NCBI GenBank assembly: GCA_963664045.2
Contig: CAXXGT010000009.1
Location: 558,001-622,000 of the forward strand
Length of the DNA: 64,000 nucleotides
Reading direction: 5' to 3'
Source of the DNA: JAPPHA01 sp963664045
Lineage (GTDB): Bacteria; Pseudomonadota; Alphaproteobacteria; Rhodobacterales; Rhodobacteraceae
Under the pieces are notes generated by a model, which saw only the letters and a list, made by a program, of their open reading frames with translations, did no database searches and had not been told where the DNA came from. The translations under genes and the position numbers were made by a program. Positions 36,365 to 45,463 of the stretch are shown one piece after another. Every line of letters starts with the position of its first letter. The first letter of the stretch is position 1.

Positions 36365-37279
36365 TCAGATTCCGTTTCGGACCAGACCTTGCTGTTCCAG
36401 AAATTGCCGGAGAATCGCGACGCATTCCCCGGGATTTTCCAACTGAAGGAAATGCGACGCCTCGGGCACGAAGTCGTAATCGACCACCGTTGCATGGCTG
36501 AGGTCGAAGGTCGGCAGATATGCAAAAGGTACCGTGGGATCGGCTCCGACGACCTTGGTCGGGCAGGTCAGGTTGGTCAAGTCCAGCATTGGCGAGAAAC
36601 TTCGCACATATTCGGCGATCTGCGCCTCGTAGTCACGGGGGCAACGGAGTTCGTAGCCTTCTCCGTCTTTCGCCTTGCGCAGCATTGACCGCGCCATCAG
36701 TTCGCGCACCCCAGGCAATACGCGTGCAAATCCTGGAACAATGGAGAGCAGTTCGGCGAACTGCTCTTCGTTCACGAAGCGTTCCGTCCGGCGCCGAGCC
36801 AAAGCGGCCGTGCGTTCTGCAGCAGCGTCGAATTCGGTCTCGCTCGCGGCAGGCTTGCAAAGCGGCGGGTCGAACAGAACAAGTGCCGAGTACCGGTGAT
36901 CGCTGAAAGACAAGAGAGTTACCAATGTCGACAGGGAATGAAAGACGCCGATCGTCGCCTTTTCTCCATAGTCACGAAATATGGCGTCGAGAATACGGTC
37001 ATGGTCGGCGATCAATGTCGGTATGTTGTGATCCCGACGGTCGCCGACGTTGTTCCAGCCATGATTCCTGAGGTCGTAGACCATCAGGTCGAAATCTCCG
37101 GTAAGCAGCGACCAGAACGGATAGTAAATGTCGATGGCGAGCCCGTTTCCGTGTGACAGGATCAGTCGGGGGCCGGTTGAATTTCCGTACCGGCGCACGG
37201 TCGCAACGGTACATTCATCGAGCCGGACGTCGCAGGTCGAATCTGGCCTGGGTACGTTCCACGGCGAATCATTCGTCAT
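36365..37279 (-). CDS. Alpha/beta hydrolase (possible acyl-chain release enzyme)
   Basis: A 304-residue alpha/beta-hydrolase-fold protein. The oxyanion strand LILSHGNGLAID, the strand VYDLRNHGWN, the nucleophile elbow GVFHSLST (Ser115, with the last Gly of GxSxG replaced by Ser117) and the late histidine in PEASHFLQLENP are visible. No signal peptide. It is convergent with the PKS gene (139 bases apart) and lies 177 bases downstream of the free-standing ACP gene on the same strand. Because the PKS has no thioesterase domain, a role in product release is attractive but is inference; esterase or epoxide-hydrolase-type activity is equally possible from sequence alone. Confidence 0.85.
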   Translation of the reverse strand: MTNDSPWNVPRPDSTCDVRLDECTVATVRRYGNSTGPRLILSHGNGLAIDIYYPFWSLLTGDFDLMVYDLRNHGWNNVGDRRDHNIPTLIADHDRILDAIFRDYGEKATIGVFHSLSTLVTLLSFSDHRYSALVLFDPPLCKPAASETEFDAAAERTAALARRRTERFVNEEQFAELLSIVPGFARVLPGVRELMARSMLRKAKDGEGYELRCPRDYEAQIAEYVRSFSPMLDLTNLTCPTKVVGADPTVPFAYLPTFDLSHATVVDYDFVPEASHFLQLENPGECVAILRQFLEQQGLVRNGI

Positions 37280-37456
37280 GACGTGGCATCGGATTTTTTC
37301 CTGTTGCGGAGCTTCGCGGCAAATGGGCCAACGGACAGACCGTCACGCAAGTCATTCTGAATACGCCGATCATGCCGCCGCGGGGCGAACCGGGTTCCGT
37401 TTGCATGGCCCCCGGTAGCGAAACCATGCATCAATGGTGCGCCTCCGGTTTTCGGG

Positions 37457-37684
37457 TCATTCACGCGCGTCGATATGCGCCACGAGATCGTTCAGAGTTT
37501 CGAAATTCAGGCAATCTTCTGCTGCCAGCCCGAGGTCAAACACGTTGTTTACCGCCTTGTAGAATGCAACTGCTTCAATCGAGGATGCCCCGACATCGCT
37601 GAACCGTGCACTGAAATCAGGTGCATGATCCAGTTCGAAACTGTCCGCGATGATCTGCTTGATACGGTCTTCGGTCGACGACAT
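37457..37684 (-). CDS. Free-standing acyl carrier protein
   Basis: A 75-residue acidic, helical protein. The carrier motif is DVGASSIEAV (residues 30-39); Ser35 is the predicted phosphopantetheine site, with Ser34 where most carriers have Asp. The start at 37684 was chosen over the frame's earlier codons because GGGAG lies nine bases upstream and the first helix begins there (STEDRIKQII). It is not the housekeeping fatty-acid AcpP (which has GADSLD). It lies 1.2 kb from the end of a PKS that lacks a C-terminal ACP and could serve its terminal KS in trans, an inference from position. The alpha/beta hydrolase gene follows it on the same strand. Confidence 0.82.
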   Translation of the reverse strand: MSSTEDRIKQIIADSFELDHAPDFSARFSDVGASSIEAVAFYKAVNNVFDLGLAAEDCLNFETLNDLVAHIDARE

Positions 37685-38266
37685 TGCGCTCAATCTCCCT
37701 TCGTGCCGGAATCGATCGCATGTTGTGATACCCAGCTTGCCAGTAACGCTCAAGTCTCGTGACGCAACAGGATGCCATTTTGCCGGCCCCGTAGGTTACG
37801 GCAGCCCGGGCATCCGATTCCCCGGCGAACCTGGCAAAAGGACCCTGCCGAGGGAATGTGTTGGCGTTTCCGGAGTTGGCAAACATTCGCCTTGGCCAGC
37901 GGTTGGTCACAAGTTGAACACGGCCCACCTGGATGAGCACTGCCGAAGACACGTGTGCGGGGATTGCAGGATTTTTTGACGTGAAGAACTACCGGCTTCC
38001 CCCGGATGCCTGTAGAATCCCCGGGGAGGTCAGGCCGCGTGGTTTTTCGACCACGACCGGACCCGTGCGGAGGAAGACCAGCTTTTCGGCGTTCCTCCCG
38101 CGAGACTCCACGCCGCAGGCGTGGAAACGATGCCAGGTGGTCGCCGGAAGAGAAGACTCGCACGCAAGCGGCGATTGCACTATAGAACTCGGCCTGCGGT
38201 TTATCGTGTTGCAGGCGTGTCGTGTGGCGGGCCAGGCTAGTAGCGGACGATCAAGGAGATCAGGTT
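37685..38266. other. Intergenic region between ACP and DAHP synthase genes
   Basis: About 580 bases holding the divergent promoters of the ACP gene and the DAHP synthase gene. A perfect 8-base inverted repeat with a 3-base loop (TCCACGCC, GCA, GGCGTGGA) is at 38107-38125 but no T-run follows. No gene is supported. AAGGAGA just before 38267 is the ribosome site of the DAHP synthase gene. Confidence 0.5.
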
Positions 38267-39637
38267 ATGGCAACAGGCTGGAAAAAGACCGGTTGGCGGG
38301 CTTTTCCGAGAGTTCAGATGCCAGAATACGGTTGCGGCGAAACGCTGGAGAAGGTTGAGCGGAAGCTGGCGAGCTATCCACCGCTGGTGTTTGCCGGCGA
38401 AGTTCGCACACTGAAATCCAGGTTGGCCGATGTCGCCAACGGCGAGTCATTCCTGCTGCAGGGGGGTGACTGCGCTGAGAGCTTTGGCGAATTCAATGCC
38501 AATGCGCTTCGCGATACCTACCGTGTCCTCTTGCAGATGGCGATCGTGCTGACGCATGGAGCCAAACGCCCGGTAGTCAAGGTAGGCCGCGTTGCCGGTC
38601 AGTTTGCCAAGCCGCGATCATCTTCGACCGAGACGAAAGACGGGGTCGATTTACCGAGCTACCGGGGCGACATCATTAACGATATCGAGTTTACGGCAAA
38701 GGCACGCAAGCCGAACCCGAAACGCATGCTACAGGCCTACACGCAGTCCGCCGCGTCACTGAATCTCCTTCGTGCCTTCAGTACCGGCGGGTTCGCAGAC
38801 ATACATCGCGTCCACTCCTGGAACCTCGGCTTCGCACGGGGATCCGGAGCAACAGACCGGTACCGAAAGATCGCCGACAGGATTTCGGACTCTCTCGAGT
38901 TCATGACCGCGGCCGGTGTCGGCCCCGATAATTCACAGGTACTCAAGACTGTCGAATTCTACACGTCGCATGAAGCGCTGCTCCTCGAATACGAGGAAGC
39001 GCTGTGCCGGATTGACAGCACGACGGGTCTTCCTGTCGCGGGGGCAGGGCACCTGATCTGGATTGGAGACCGTACGCGCAATCCGGAAGGAGCCCACGTA
39101 GAGTTTTGCCGTGGCGTACAGAACCCGATCGGCCTGAAATGCGGCCCGTCGATCGAAGCCGATTCGCTGATCCGGCTGGCTGACATCCTGAGTCCGGAAA
39201 ACGAACCGGGCCGACTGACCCTGATCGCCCGTTTCGGTGCGGGTGCAGTCGGTGACCACCTGCCACGCCTCGTTCGCAGGATTCAGTCAGAGGGACGGAA
39301 CGTGGTCTGGTCATGCGACCCCATGCATGGAAACACGATCAAGGCATCAAACGGATACAAGACGCGCCCGTTCGAAAGCGTTCTCAGGGAGGTCAGGGAG
39401 TTCTTCGCGATCCATCATGCCGAAGGCAGCTATCCGGGCGGCGTCCACTTCGAAATGACGGGCAAGGATGTGACCGAGTGCACCGGAGGCATGAAAGCCG
39501 TTGACGAGATGGACCTTTCATCCCGCTACCACACGGTCTGTGATCCACGACTAAATGCGTCTCAAGCGCTCGAACTGGCATTCCTGGTTGCCGAAGAACT
39601 GGACGTGAGGCAAGGAGCTGCGCTCAAGGCCGGCTAA
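38267..39637 (+). CDS. Class II (plant-type) 3-deoxy-7-phosphoheptulonate synthase
   Basis: A 456-residue DAHP synthase, condensing phosphoenolpyruvate and erythrose 4-phosphate in the first step of the shikimate pathway. Class II signatures are clear: LQGGDCAESFGEF, VGRVAGQFAKPRSS, HEALLLEYEEALCRID, the IGLKCGPS block, LIARFGAGAVGDHLPRLVR, WSCDPMHGNTIKASNGYKTRPFESVLREV and GGVHFEMTGKDVTECTGG. The start at 38267 begins MATGWKKTGWRAFP after a good AAGGAGA site. Single gene with its own upstream region; cytoplasmic housekeeping enzyme of aromatic amino acid synthesis. Confidence 0.96.
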   Translation: MATGWKKTGWRAFPRVQMPEYGCGETLEKVERKLASYPPLVFAGEVRTLKSRLADVANGESFLLQGGDCAESFGEFNANALRDTYRVLLQMAIVLTHGAKRPVVKVGRVAGQFAKPRSSSTETKDGVDLPSYRGDIINDIEFTAKARKPNPKRMLQAYTQSAASLNLLRAFSTGGFADIHRVHSWNLGFARGSGATDRYRKIADRISDSLEFMTAAGVGPDNSQVLKTVEFYTSHEALLLEYEEALCRIDSTTGLPVAGAGHLIWIGDRTRNPEGAHVEFCRGVQNPIGLKCGPSIEADSLIRLADILSPENEPGRLTLIARFGAGAVGDHLPRLVRRIQSEGRNVVWSCDPMHGNTIKASNGYKTRPFESVLREVREFFAIHHAEGSYPGGVHFEMTGKDVTECTGGMKAVDEMDLSSRYHTVCDPRLNASQALELAFLVAEELDVRQGAALKAG

Positions 39638-39774
39638 TGCACAGGTGAGCCAAGGCCATCGGCCACGACAGTCGACTGCCGGTGCCAGGTCGGGCATTGA
39701 ACAGGCGGAGCATCCGGTGCAGCGACATTCGAATTCGCACTTCGTGACCTCCCACCGTTTGGTCCCGTAGCCTG

Positions 39775-40680
39775 ATGGCGTCAAACCAACTCAGGTCGAT
39801 GACCGGCTTCGCAACATTGTCCGGTCAGTCCGGTGCGCATAACTGGACCTGGGAACTTCGAAGCGTCAACGGCCGTGGTTTCGACATTCGCTTCCGTCTT
39901 CCCCGCCAATGCGAAGCCCTTGAAGCTTGTCTTCGACAAGCGATCTCCCGGGTGTGTTCGAGGGGCAGGGTATCGGTTTCCTTGAACGTCAGTCACGCTC
40001 ACGGCGATGCCGGTATGCTGTTTGACCGGCTTGACCTCGATGCTGTTCTCGATACGACCCGGGTGATCGCCGACGCAGCGCGCGAACGGGGAATCTCGCT
40101 GACTCCGGATTCTCCCTCGGGGATTCTCTCCTCGGCGATTACCGCTCAAGGCGGTGGCGAGCATGAGTCCGATCTGTCGGAATTGACGCCCATCCTGGAA
40201 CGGGAAATCGCCAGGGTCGTCGAGTTGTGGGATGAATCCAGAGTATCGGAAGGACGGTTGATCAGGGAAGTACTGGATAGCCAGGTGGGATCGATCGCTT
40301 CCCTGGTGGATGACGCAGAGAAAATCGTCATCGACGGTCGATCAGGTGCTGCAGACAGGTTTCGGGAAAACGTGGCAAAACTCCTCGACGCAAAAAGTGA
40401 CCTGGATGAAGAGCGTATTGCAATGGAACTGGCGCTCCTCACAGTCAGATCGGATGTTTCCGAAGAAATCGACCGGATGCGCGCCCATGTCGTGTCAGCC
40501 CGCCAGCTGCTTGACGCCGGCGGTATCGTCGGGCGCAGGTTCGATTTCCTGACTCAGGAATTGAACCGGGAGGCAAACACACTATGTTCGAAGGCGTCTT
40601 CATCCGGGTTGAACGCCGTTGGACTGGAGTTGAAGGTTGTGGTCGATCAGTTGCGAGAGCAGGTCCAGAACGTCGAATGA
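39775..40680 (+). CDS. yicC: YicC/YloC-family endoribonuclease
   Basis: A 301-residue protein starting MASNQLRSMTGFATLSG, matching the RSMTxFA start of the YicC family; the frame continues with LRSVNGRGFDIRFRLP, RGRVSVSLNV and a long C-terminal helical part ending GRRFDFLTQELNREANTLCSKASSSGLNAVGLELKVVVDQLREQVQNVE, the most conserved family block. YicC proteins are RNA-cleaving stress proteins. The stop overlaps the gmk start as ATGA; yicC-gmk is a common bacterial pair, supporting both calls. Confidence 0.93.
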   Translation: MASNQLRSMTGFATLSGQSGAHNWTWELRSVNGRGFDIRFRLPRQCEALEACLRQAISRVCSRGRVSVSLNVSHAHGDAGMLFDRLDLDAVLDTTRVIADAARERGISLTPDSPSGILSSAITAQGGGEHESDLSELTPILEREIARVVELWDESRVSEGRLIREVLDSQVGSIASLVDDAEKIVIDGRSGAADRFRENVAKLLDAKSDLDEERIAMELALLTVRSDVSEEIDRMRAHVVSARQLLDAGGIVGRRFDFLTQELNREANTLCSKASSSGLNAVGLELKVVVDQLREQVQNVE

Positions 40681-41345
40681 ACATGGTTGACCGCAGGCGA
40701 AAGGGGTTGATGCTTGTTCTGTCATCGCCGTCGGGTGCTGGAAAATCCTCCCTGGCACGAGAACTTGTCGAGGCAGATCCCGAGTTGGTGTTGTCCGTTT
40801 CGATGACGACGCGACATCCGCGGCATGGTGAAATCAACGGAAGGGAGTATTATTTTGTTTCCGAACATCGGTTCGCGAACGAAGTGGCCGCCGGTTCGAT
40901 CCTTGAGCATGCCGTCGTGTTTGGCCACAAATACGGGACACCGCGAGGTCCGGTCGAGGATGCCCTGAATGCAGGGAGCGACGTCGTGTTTGACGTCGAC
41001 TGGCAGGGATGCGCCCAGTTGAGGACGTCGCCTCTCGGCCGACACGTGGTGGCCGTCTTCATTCTGCCGCCCAGCATTGGTGAACTGGAGCAACGATTGA
41101 TCGGCCGAGGTCAGGACAGCCCGGAAAACGTTTCAGGCCGAATGGATCGCGCCATGGAAGAAATCGGTCATTTCCGTGAATATGACTATGTTCTGATCAA
41201 TGAAGACTTCCGGAAATGCGCGGATTCCATCCGTGGAATCGTGGCTGTCGAGAGACGCCGGTCTGCCAGGCGTCCGGATATCGCAGCCTTTGTCGAGGAC
41301 CTTTCCGCGGAATTCGAAAACCGCCGAAGTGCCGAAAGTCCGTAA
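40677..41345 (+). CDS. gmk: Guanylate kinase
   Basis: A 222-residue nucleotide kinase converting GMP (dGMP) and ATP to GDP. P-loop SSPSGAGKSSLAREL is near the N-terminus, followed by the GMP-binding SVSMTTRHPRHGEINGREYYFVS, EHAVVFGHKYGTPRG, and DVDWQGCAQL. Start at 40677 overlaps yicC; ATG at 40683 is equally possible. Cytoplasmic, essential for nucleotide balance. No anomaly seen. Confidence 0.96.
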   Translation: MNMVDRRRKGLMLVLSSPSGAGKSSLARELVEADPELVLSVSMTTRHPRHGEINGREYYFVSEHRFANEVAAGSILEHAVVFGHKYGTPRGPVEDALNAGSDVVFDVDWQGCAQLRTSPLGRHVVAVFILPPSIGELEQRLIGRGQDSPENVSGRMDRAMEEIGHFREYDYVLINEDFRKCADSIRGIVAVERRRSARRPDIAAFVEDLSAEFENRRSAESP

Positions 41346-41347
41346 CC

Positions 41348-41863
41348 ATGACCATTTATTCGCTGAACGAGGTGTCGCCGACCTGTCCGGAAGATGCGGA
41401 ATTCTGGGTGGCTCCTGGCGCGCATGTCATCGGAAACGTGTCCGTCGGCAGAGCGGTTTCGATTTGGTTTGGAGCAGTCATCAGGGGTGACAACGAGCCT
41501 GTCGTGCTGGGCGATGGAACCAATGTTCAGGACAACGCCGTTCTTCACACTGATCCCGGTTTTCCCCTGCAAATCGGTTCTTGCTGCACGATTGGTCACT
41601 CGGCGATCGCGCATGGCTGCACGATCGGAGATCGTTCCCTGGTCGGAATGGGCGCAGTTGTTCTCAATGGCGCAGTTGTCGAGCGGAATTGCCTGGTGGG
41701 TGCAAAGGCTCTCGTCCCGGAAGGCGCAAGCATTCCGGAAGGTTCGCTTGTCCTCGGTGTGCCGGGACGGGTCGTTCGCGAACTTACGCCTGAAGAGGTT
41801 TCCGGCCTGATCGTGCAGCCCGACACTATCGGTCAAGGTACCTGCTCTACAGGAATTCGTTGA
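41348..41863 (+). CDS. Gamma-class carbonic anhydrase-like protein (left-handed beta-helix)
   Basis: A 171-residue hexapeptide-repeat protein beginning MTIYSLNEVSPTCPEDAEFWVAPGAHVIGNVSVGRAVSIWFGAVIRGDNEP. The repeats and the metal-site block LHTDPGFPLQIGSCCTIGHSAIAHGCTIGD match the YrdA/PaaY/gamma-carbonic anhydrase group (three His: one in LHTD, and GHSAIAHG). It starts three bases after gmk and may share its transcript. Whether it hydrates CO2 or is a thioesterase/structural homologue is not settled by sequence. Confidence 0.9.
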   Translation: MTIYSLNEVSPTCPEDAEFWVAPGAHVIGNVSVGRAVSIWFGAVIRGDNEPVVLGDGTNVQDNAVLHTDPGFPLQIGSCCTIGHSAIAHGCTIGDRSLVGMGAVVLNGAVVERNCLVGAKALVPEGASIPEGSLVLGVPGRVVRELTPEEVSGLIVQPDTIGQGTCSTGIR

Positions 41864-42340
41864 ATGAATCGGGGCCGGCCAAGTGAAGGCCCGACATCCG
41901 CACTGCCAGGTGTCTTGATCCCGAATTCGCGGGACTGCAGTAATTGAATCGACTTCTTGTACCTGGTGATCTTGTTCGCCACCCGGAAAAACCGGAATGG
42001 GGGATCGGGCAGGTTCAATCGGTTACCGCTGAAGTCATAACGGTGAATTTTGAAGAGACGGGAAAGGTTTCGATCAATTCCGACAACGTTAAACTCCGGC
42101 TGGTTTACGAAGCAGAGTGACTTCGGGCCTGGAATCCCGTCAGTTCAGGCGTGGCACGCCGTGGCTATTCGTTCGACGAAGAGGCCGGGTTTCTGTACGC
42201 TGCGGGTGTTTTCTGTCATTGCGACCGAGGAGTCGCGACCAGCCTGCGGTGGTTTCGGAAGATAGAGAAATGGGAACCGGATCGGTGATCCGCAGAATGC
42301 CTGGGCAAGCCAGCGCGTGTATTCGGCAGGGAAATCGGTG
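41864..42340. other. Intergenic region before olsB
   Basis: About 480 bases without a supported gene; the two short frames (41833-42018 minus, 42050-42265 plus) have no motifs. It is less GC-rich than its flanks around 41930-42070, as promoter regions often are. No clear promoter boxes were picked. Confidence 0.4.
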
Positions 42341-43132
42341 ATGACGGAGCCGGAAAATCCACAACTTGACCGAAGCCAGTTCACGGTGAGGTTGGCCGAG
42401 ACCGAAGAAGAGGTTCTTGCGTCACAGCGGCTTCGCTATCGCGTTTTCGTCGAGGAGATGGGCGCGCATGTGGATGCAGAGTCAGCTCGCGCCGGAATCG
42501 AGCAGGACGCTTTCGATCCATTTTTCGACCACTTGATCCTGATTGATGAGCTTGCCGATGGCCCGGACAGGATTGTCGGAACCTATCGATTGCTCAAGGG
42601 CGACGTCGCACTGGATGGACCGGGTTTTTACAGCAGCGACGAATTTGATCTTACTGCGATCATTCAATCGGGACGCTCTGCGGTCGAGCTGGGTCGATCG
42701 TGCATCGATCGCCGCTACAGGGGCAATGTTGCCATGCTGCACCTCTGGAACGGCATCGCGGATTACGTATTGAGCCGTGACATCAAGATCATGTTTGGTG
42801 TGGCGTCATTCCCCGGCACGGACCCGGCCCAGTTCGTTGAGGCCATGTCCTACCTGCATCATTTCCACCTCGCGCCGGAAGACATTCGTGTCCGTGTCCG
42901 CGCGGACCGTGCAGCTCGCCTTGACCTTCTGCCTCCTGAATCCCTCAATCTGGAAGCCGCGCGCTCCCGATTGCCACCGCTAATCATGGGATACATTCGG
43001 CTTGGTGGATTTGTCGGAGCAGGGGTCTGCGTCGATGAGGTCTTCAATACTCTCGATGTGTGCGTGATCCTGGACACCGAGAGGATGTCGGAAAAACGCA
43101 AGGCATATTTTGTTCGGGGCTACGAAAGGTGA
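42341..43132 (+). CDS. olsB: L-ornithine N-alpha-acyltransferase (acyl-ACP dependent)
   Basis: A 263-residue GNAT/autoinducer-synthase-like acyltransferase. FTVRLAETEEEVLASQRLRYRVFVEEMGAH, DHLILID, VGTYRLLKGD and ELGRSCIDRRYRGNVAMLHLWNGIADYV are the conserved OlsB blocks, and LPPLIMGYIRLGGFVGAGVCVDEVFNTLDVCVIL the C-terminal one. OlsB transfers a 3-hydroxyacyl chain from ACP to ornithine, making lyso-ornithine lipid at the membrane. The next gene, overlapping by four bases, is the matching O-acyltransferase olsA. Start at 42341 chosen at MTEPENP; the frame runs eight codons further up. Confidence 0.9.
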   Translation: MTEPENPQLDRSQFTVRLAETEEEVLASQRLRYRVFVEEMGAHVDAESARAGIEQDAFDPFFDHLILIDELADGPDRIVGTYRLLKGDVALDGPGFYSSDEFDLTAIIQSGRSAVELGRSCIDRRYRGNVAMLHLWNGIADYVLSRDIKIMFGVASFPGTDPAQFVEAMSYLHHFHLAPEDIRVRVRADRAARLDLLPPESLNLEAARSRLPPLIMGYIRLGGFVGAGVCVDEVFNTLDVCVILDTERMSEKRKAYFVRGYER

Positions 43133-43929
43133 TCCCCTGGCAAGGCGAACGTCCGATCGTAATTGACAGTCCGACCGCGATGGGTTGGGTTCGCCTGTCT
43201 TACAAGATCCTGGCCGTTCTCATCGTGATTTCGATCCTTTTCCCTCCGTTGCTGGTGGCACGGTTGTTGAATGCGGAAATGGCCCGGCAGGCGATCGTCC
43301 GAGTTGCCTGCCGGTCAGCGCTCATTGTCCTCGGTCTTTCGGTGAAGATGCGGGGAACTCCAACACTGAAGCCGGGTGGGATGGTGGCCAACCATTGCTG
43401 CTGGCTTGACGTGATCGTTCTGAATTCGGTCCACGATGCGTATTTTGTTTCCAAGGCGGAAGTTCGCAATTGGCCGTTGTGCGGGGTCATCGCGCGTGCG
43501 GCGGGGACCGTATTCATCCGCCGTCGCATCATGGACGCACTTTTGCAGAAGATCGAATTCATGGGGCGGATCGGGCTGGGCCATCGCCTGCTGTTTTTTC
43601 CGGAAGGAACAAGTACCGACGGCCGGAGGGTCCTCAGTTTCCGGTCTACGCTTTTCGCGGCGTATTTCGAAGGCGGCTTCCGAAATACCACGTGGATACA
43701 GCCGGTCAGCTTTGTCTATGCGGCGCCAACGGGGCGCCGCCGTGATTTTTACGGCTGGTGGGGAGATGCTAGTTTCATAGGCCATGCGGCCATGATCATC
43801 TCCGCGCCAAACCAGGGAGACGTCGAGGTCGTGTTCCACGAACCGCTCAAGGTCGGAGACTTTCCAGATCGGAAACGATTGGCCAGGACGTGCGAGGAAA
43901 ATGTTCGCTCCGCCGTTCAAATGAACTGA
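43129..43929 (+). CDS. olsA: Lyso-ornithine lipid O-acyltransferase (PlsC family)
   Basis: A 266-residue membrane-anchored 1-acyl-glycerol-phosphate-acyltransferase homologue. An N-terminal membrane segment (WVRLSYKILAVLIVISILFPPLLVARLL) precedes the catalytic HX4D box NHCCWLD, the FIRRR block and the FPEGTSTDG block. The GTG start at 43129 overlaps the olsB stop (GTGA); ATG at 43180 is an alternative that begins right before the membrane helix. It completes ornithine lipid, a phosphorus-free membrane lipid common in Alphaproteobacteria and often made under phosphate limitation. Confidence 0.88.
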   Translation: MIPWQGERPIVIDSPTAMGWVRLSYKILAVLIVISILFPPLLVARLLNAEMARQAIVRVACRSALIVLGLSVKMRGTPTLKPGGMVANHCCWLDVIVLNSVHDAYFVSKAEVRNWPLCGVIARAAGTVFIRRRIMDALLQKIEFMGRIGLGHRLLFFPEGTSTDGRRVLSFRSTLFAAYFEGGFRNTTWIQPVSFVYAAPTGRRRDFYGWWGDASFIGHAAMIISAPNQGDVEVVFHEPLKVGDFPDRKRLARTCEENVRSAVQMN

Positions 43930-44160
43930 ACAGGCAGGCCATTCGCGGTTTTCCTTCGGACGAACGCAATGCTCGACCGAAGGAGTGACGGACGACGTGG
44001 AATTCGCCGTTCGCCTGCTCAAGGAGCTTGCCCGACCATATGTCACCGCAAATCCGGTTGATCCACGGGCAAAAACGACCTCACCGGAGAATGCAGCAGG
44101 GAAAGTAACCAGGACCGTTTTACTGGAAGCGCGGCCCGGGTGCGTGGGCGCCGGTTCCAA

Positions 44161-45444
44161 TCAACCGGTCTTGCCGGTGTGAGGACGCCCGGCATACCGG
44201 GCGCTGTCTCCGAGCTCTTCTTCAATGCGGATGAGTTGATTGTATTTCGCGAGGCGGTCGGTGCGCGACAGTGAGCCTGCCTTGATCTGACCGCAATTGG
44301 TCGCAACGGCAAGGTCGGAGATTGTCGTGTCTTCGGTTTCGCCCGACCTGTGCGACATGACCGAACTGTAGCCACCCGAACGCGCCTGTTCCATCGTTTC
44401 CAGGGTTTCGGTCAGGGTGCCAATCTGGTTGACCTTGATCAGGATCGAGTTCCCGCATCCTTCCGATATGCCGCGCCCAAGGCGGGTCGCGTTGGTCACG
44501 AATATGTCGTCCCCGACGAGCTGGCACCTGTCTCCGAGCAGGGTGGTCAGGACGTTCCAACCTTCCCAGTCATCCTCGGACATGCCGTCCTCAATCGAGA
44601 TGATCGGGTAATCGTTGACTAGTGTGCCGAGAAAAGCGACGTGGTCTTCCGGTGACAGAGTGCGATTCTCCCCTCCGAGAACATAGTCCTTTCCATCGAA
44701 GTACTCGGTTGCCGCGCAATCCAGGGCCAGCGCGACGTCTTCGCCCGGCCCGTAGCCCGCGACCTCGATCGCCTTGATGATGAATTCGAGGGCTTGGGCG
44801 GTTGACGCAAGGTCCGGAGCAAATCCACCCTCGTCCCCGACATTCGTGTTGTGCCCGGCGCGCGCGAGTTCGGCCCTCAGGGCATGGAAGACTTCGGAGC
44901 CCGCGCGAACCGCTTCGGAGAAGCTGGCCGCACCCACCGGCATGATCATGAATTCCTGGATGTCGATGCAGTTGTCGGCATGCTGGCCGCCGTTGATGAC
45001 GTTCATCAACGGGGTCGGAAGCACATGCGCCGACTTGCCCCCGAGAAAACGGTAAAGCGGCTGTCCGGATGCCGATGCCGCGGCCCGGGCCGTCGCGAGG
45101 GAAACACCGAGGATTGCGTTGGCCCCCAACCTCGACTTGTTGGCCGTCCCGTCAAGCCGGCACATCGATCGGTCAATGTCGGCCTGCATGGCCGCATCCA
45201 TGCCGCGAACGACGTCGGCCAGTTCGGTGCAGACCGCGTTGATGGCCCCGAGAACGCCCTTCCCGTGATACCGCCCGGGGTCCCCGTCGCGCAGTTCAAC
45301 AGCTTCATGGGCACCAGTTGATGCGCCTGATGGCACAGCGGCCCTGCCTACAATCCCACAGTCCAGTTCGACATCGACTTCTACGGTCGGATTTCCACGG
45401 CTGTCGAGGATTTCACGACCGGAAACGTGAAGAATCTTTGTCAT
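44161..45444 (-). CDS. eno: Enolase
   Basis: A 427-residue phosphopyruvate hydratase, interconverting 2-phosphoglycerate and phosphoenolpyruvate. Start MTKILHVSGREILDSRGNPTVEVDVEL at 45444; ASTGAHEAVELRDGD loop; GGQHADNCIDIQEFMI; GDEGGFAPDL; ALDCAATEYFDG (metal Asp); SIEDGMSEDDWEGW (metal Glu); VGDDIFVTN (metal Asp); IKVNQIGTLTET (catalytic Lys); and MSHRSGETEDTTI. All catalytic residues are present. It lies 19 bases after fur on the same strand, so the two are likely co-transcribed. Confidence 0.98.
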   Translation of the reverse strand: MTKILHVSGREILDSRGNPTVEVDVELDCGIVGRAAVPSGASTGAHEAVELRDGDPGRYHGKGVLGAINAVCTELADVVRGMDAAMQADIDRSMCRLDGTANKSRLGANAILGVSLATARAAASASGQPLYRFLGGKSAHVLPTPLMNVINGGQHADNCIDIQEFMIMPVGAASFSEAVRAGSEVFHALRAELARAGHNTNVGDEGGFAPDLASTAQALEFIIKAIEVAGYGPGEDVALALDCAATEYFDGKDYVLGGENRTLSPEDHVAFLGTLVNDYPIISIEDGMSEDDWEGWNVLTTLLGDRCQLVGDDIFVTNATRLGRGISEGCGNSILIKVNQIGTLTETLETMEQARSGGYSSVMSHRSGETEDTTISDLAVATNCGQIKAGSLSRTDRLAKYNQLIRIEEELGDSARYAGRPHTGKTG

Positions 45445-45463
45445 TGACAGATATGCCTTCAGT

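Noticed and set aside
38107..38125. Perfect 8-base hairpin upstream of the DAHP synthase gene as a terminator
   Set aside because: No T-run follows on either strand, and its position relative to both divergent genes does not fit a terminator.
44143..44160. CCGGTT-N6-AACCGG inverted repeat at the end of enolase as a terminator
   Set aside because: Only a 6-base stem, overlaps the stop codon and lacks a T-run on the minus strand.
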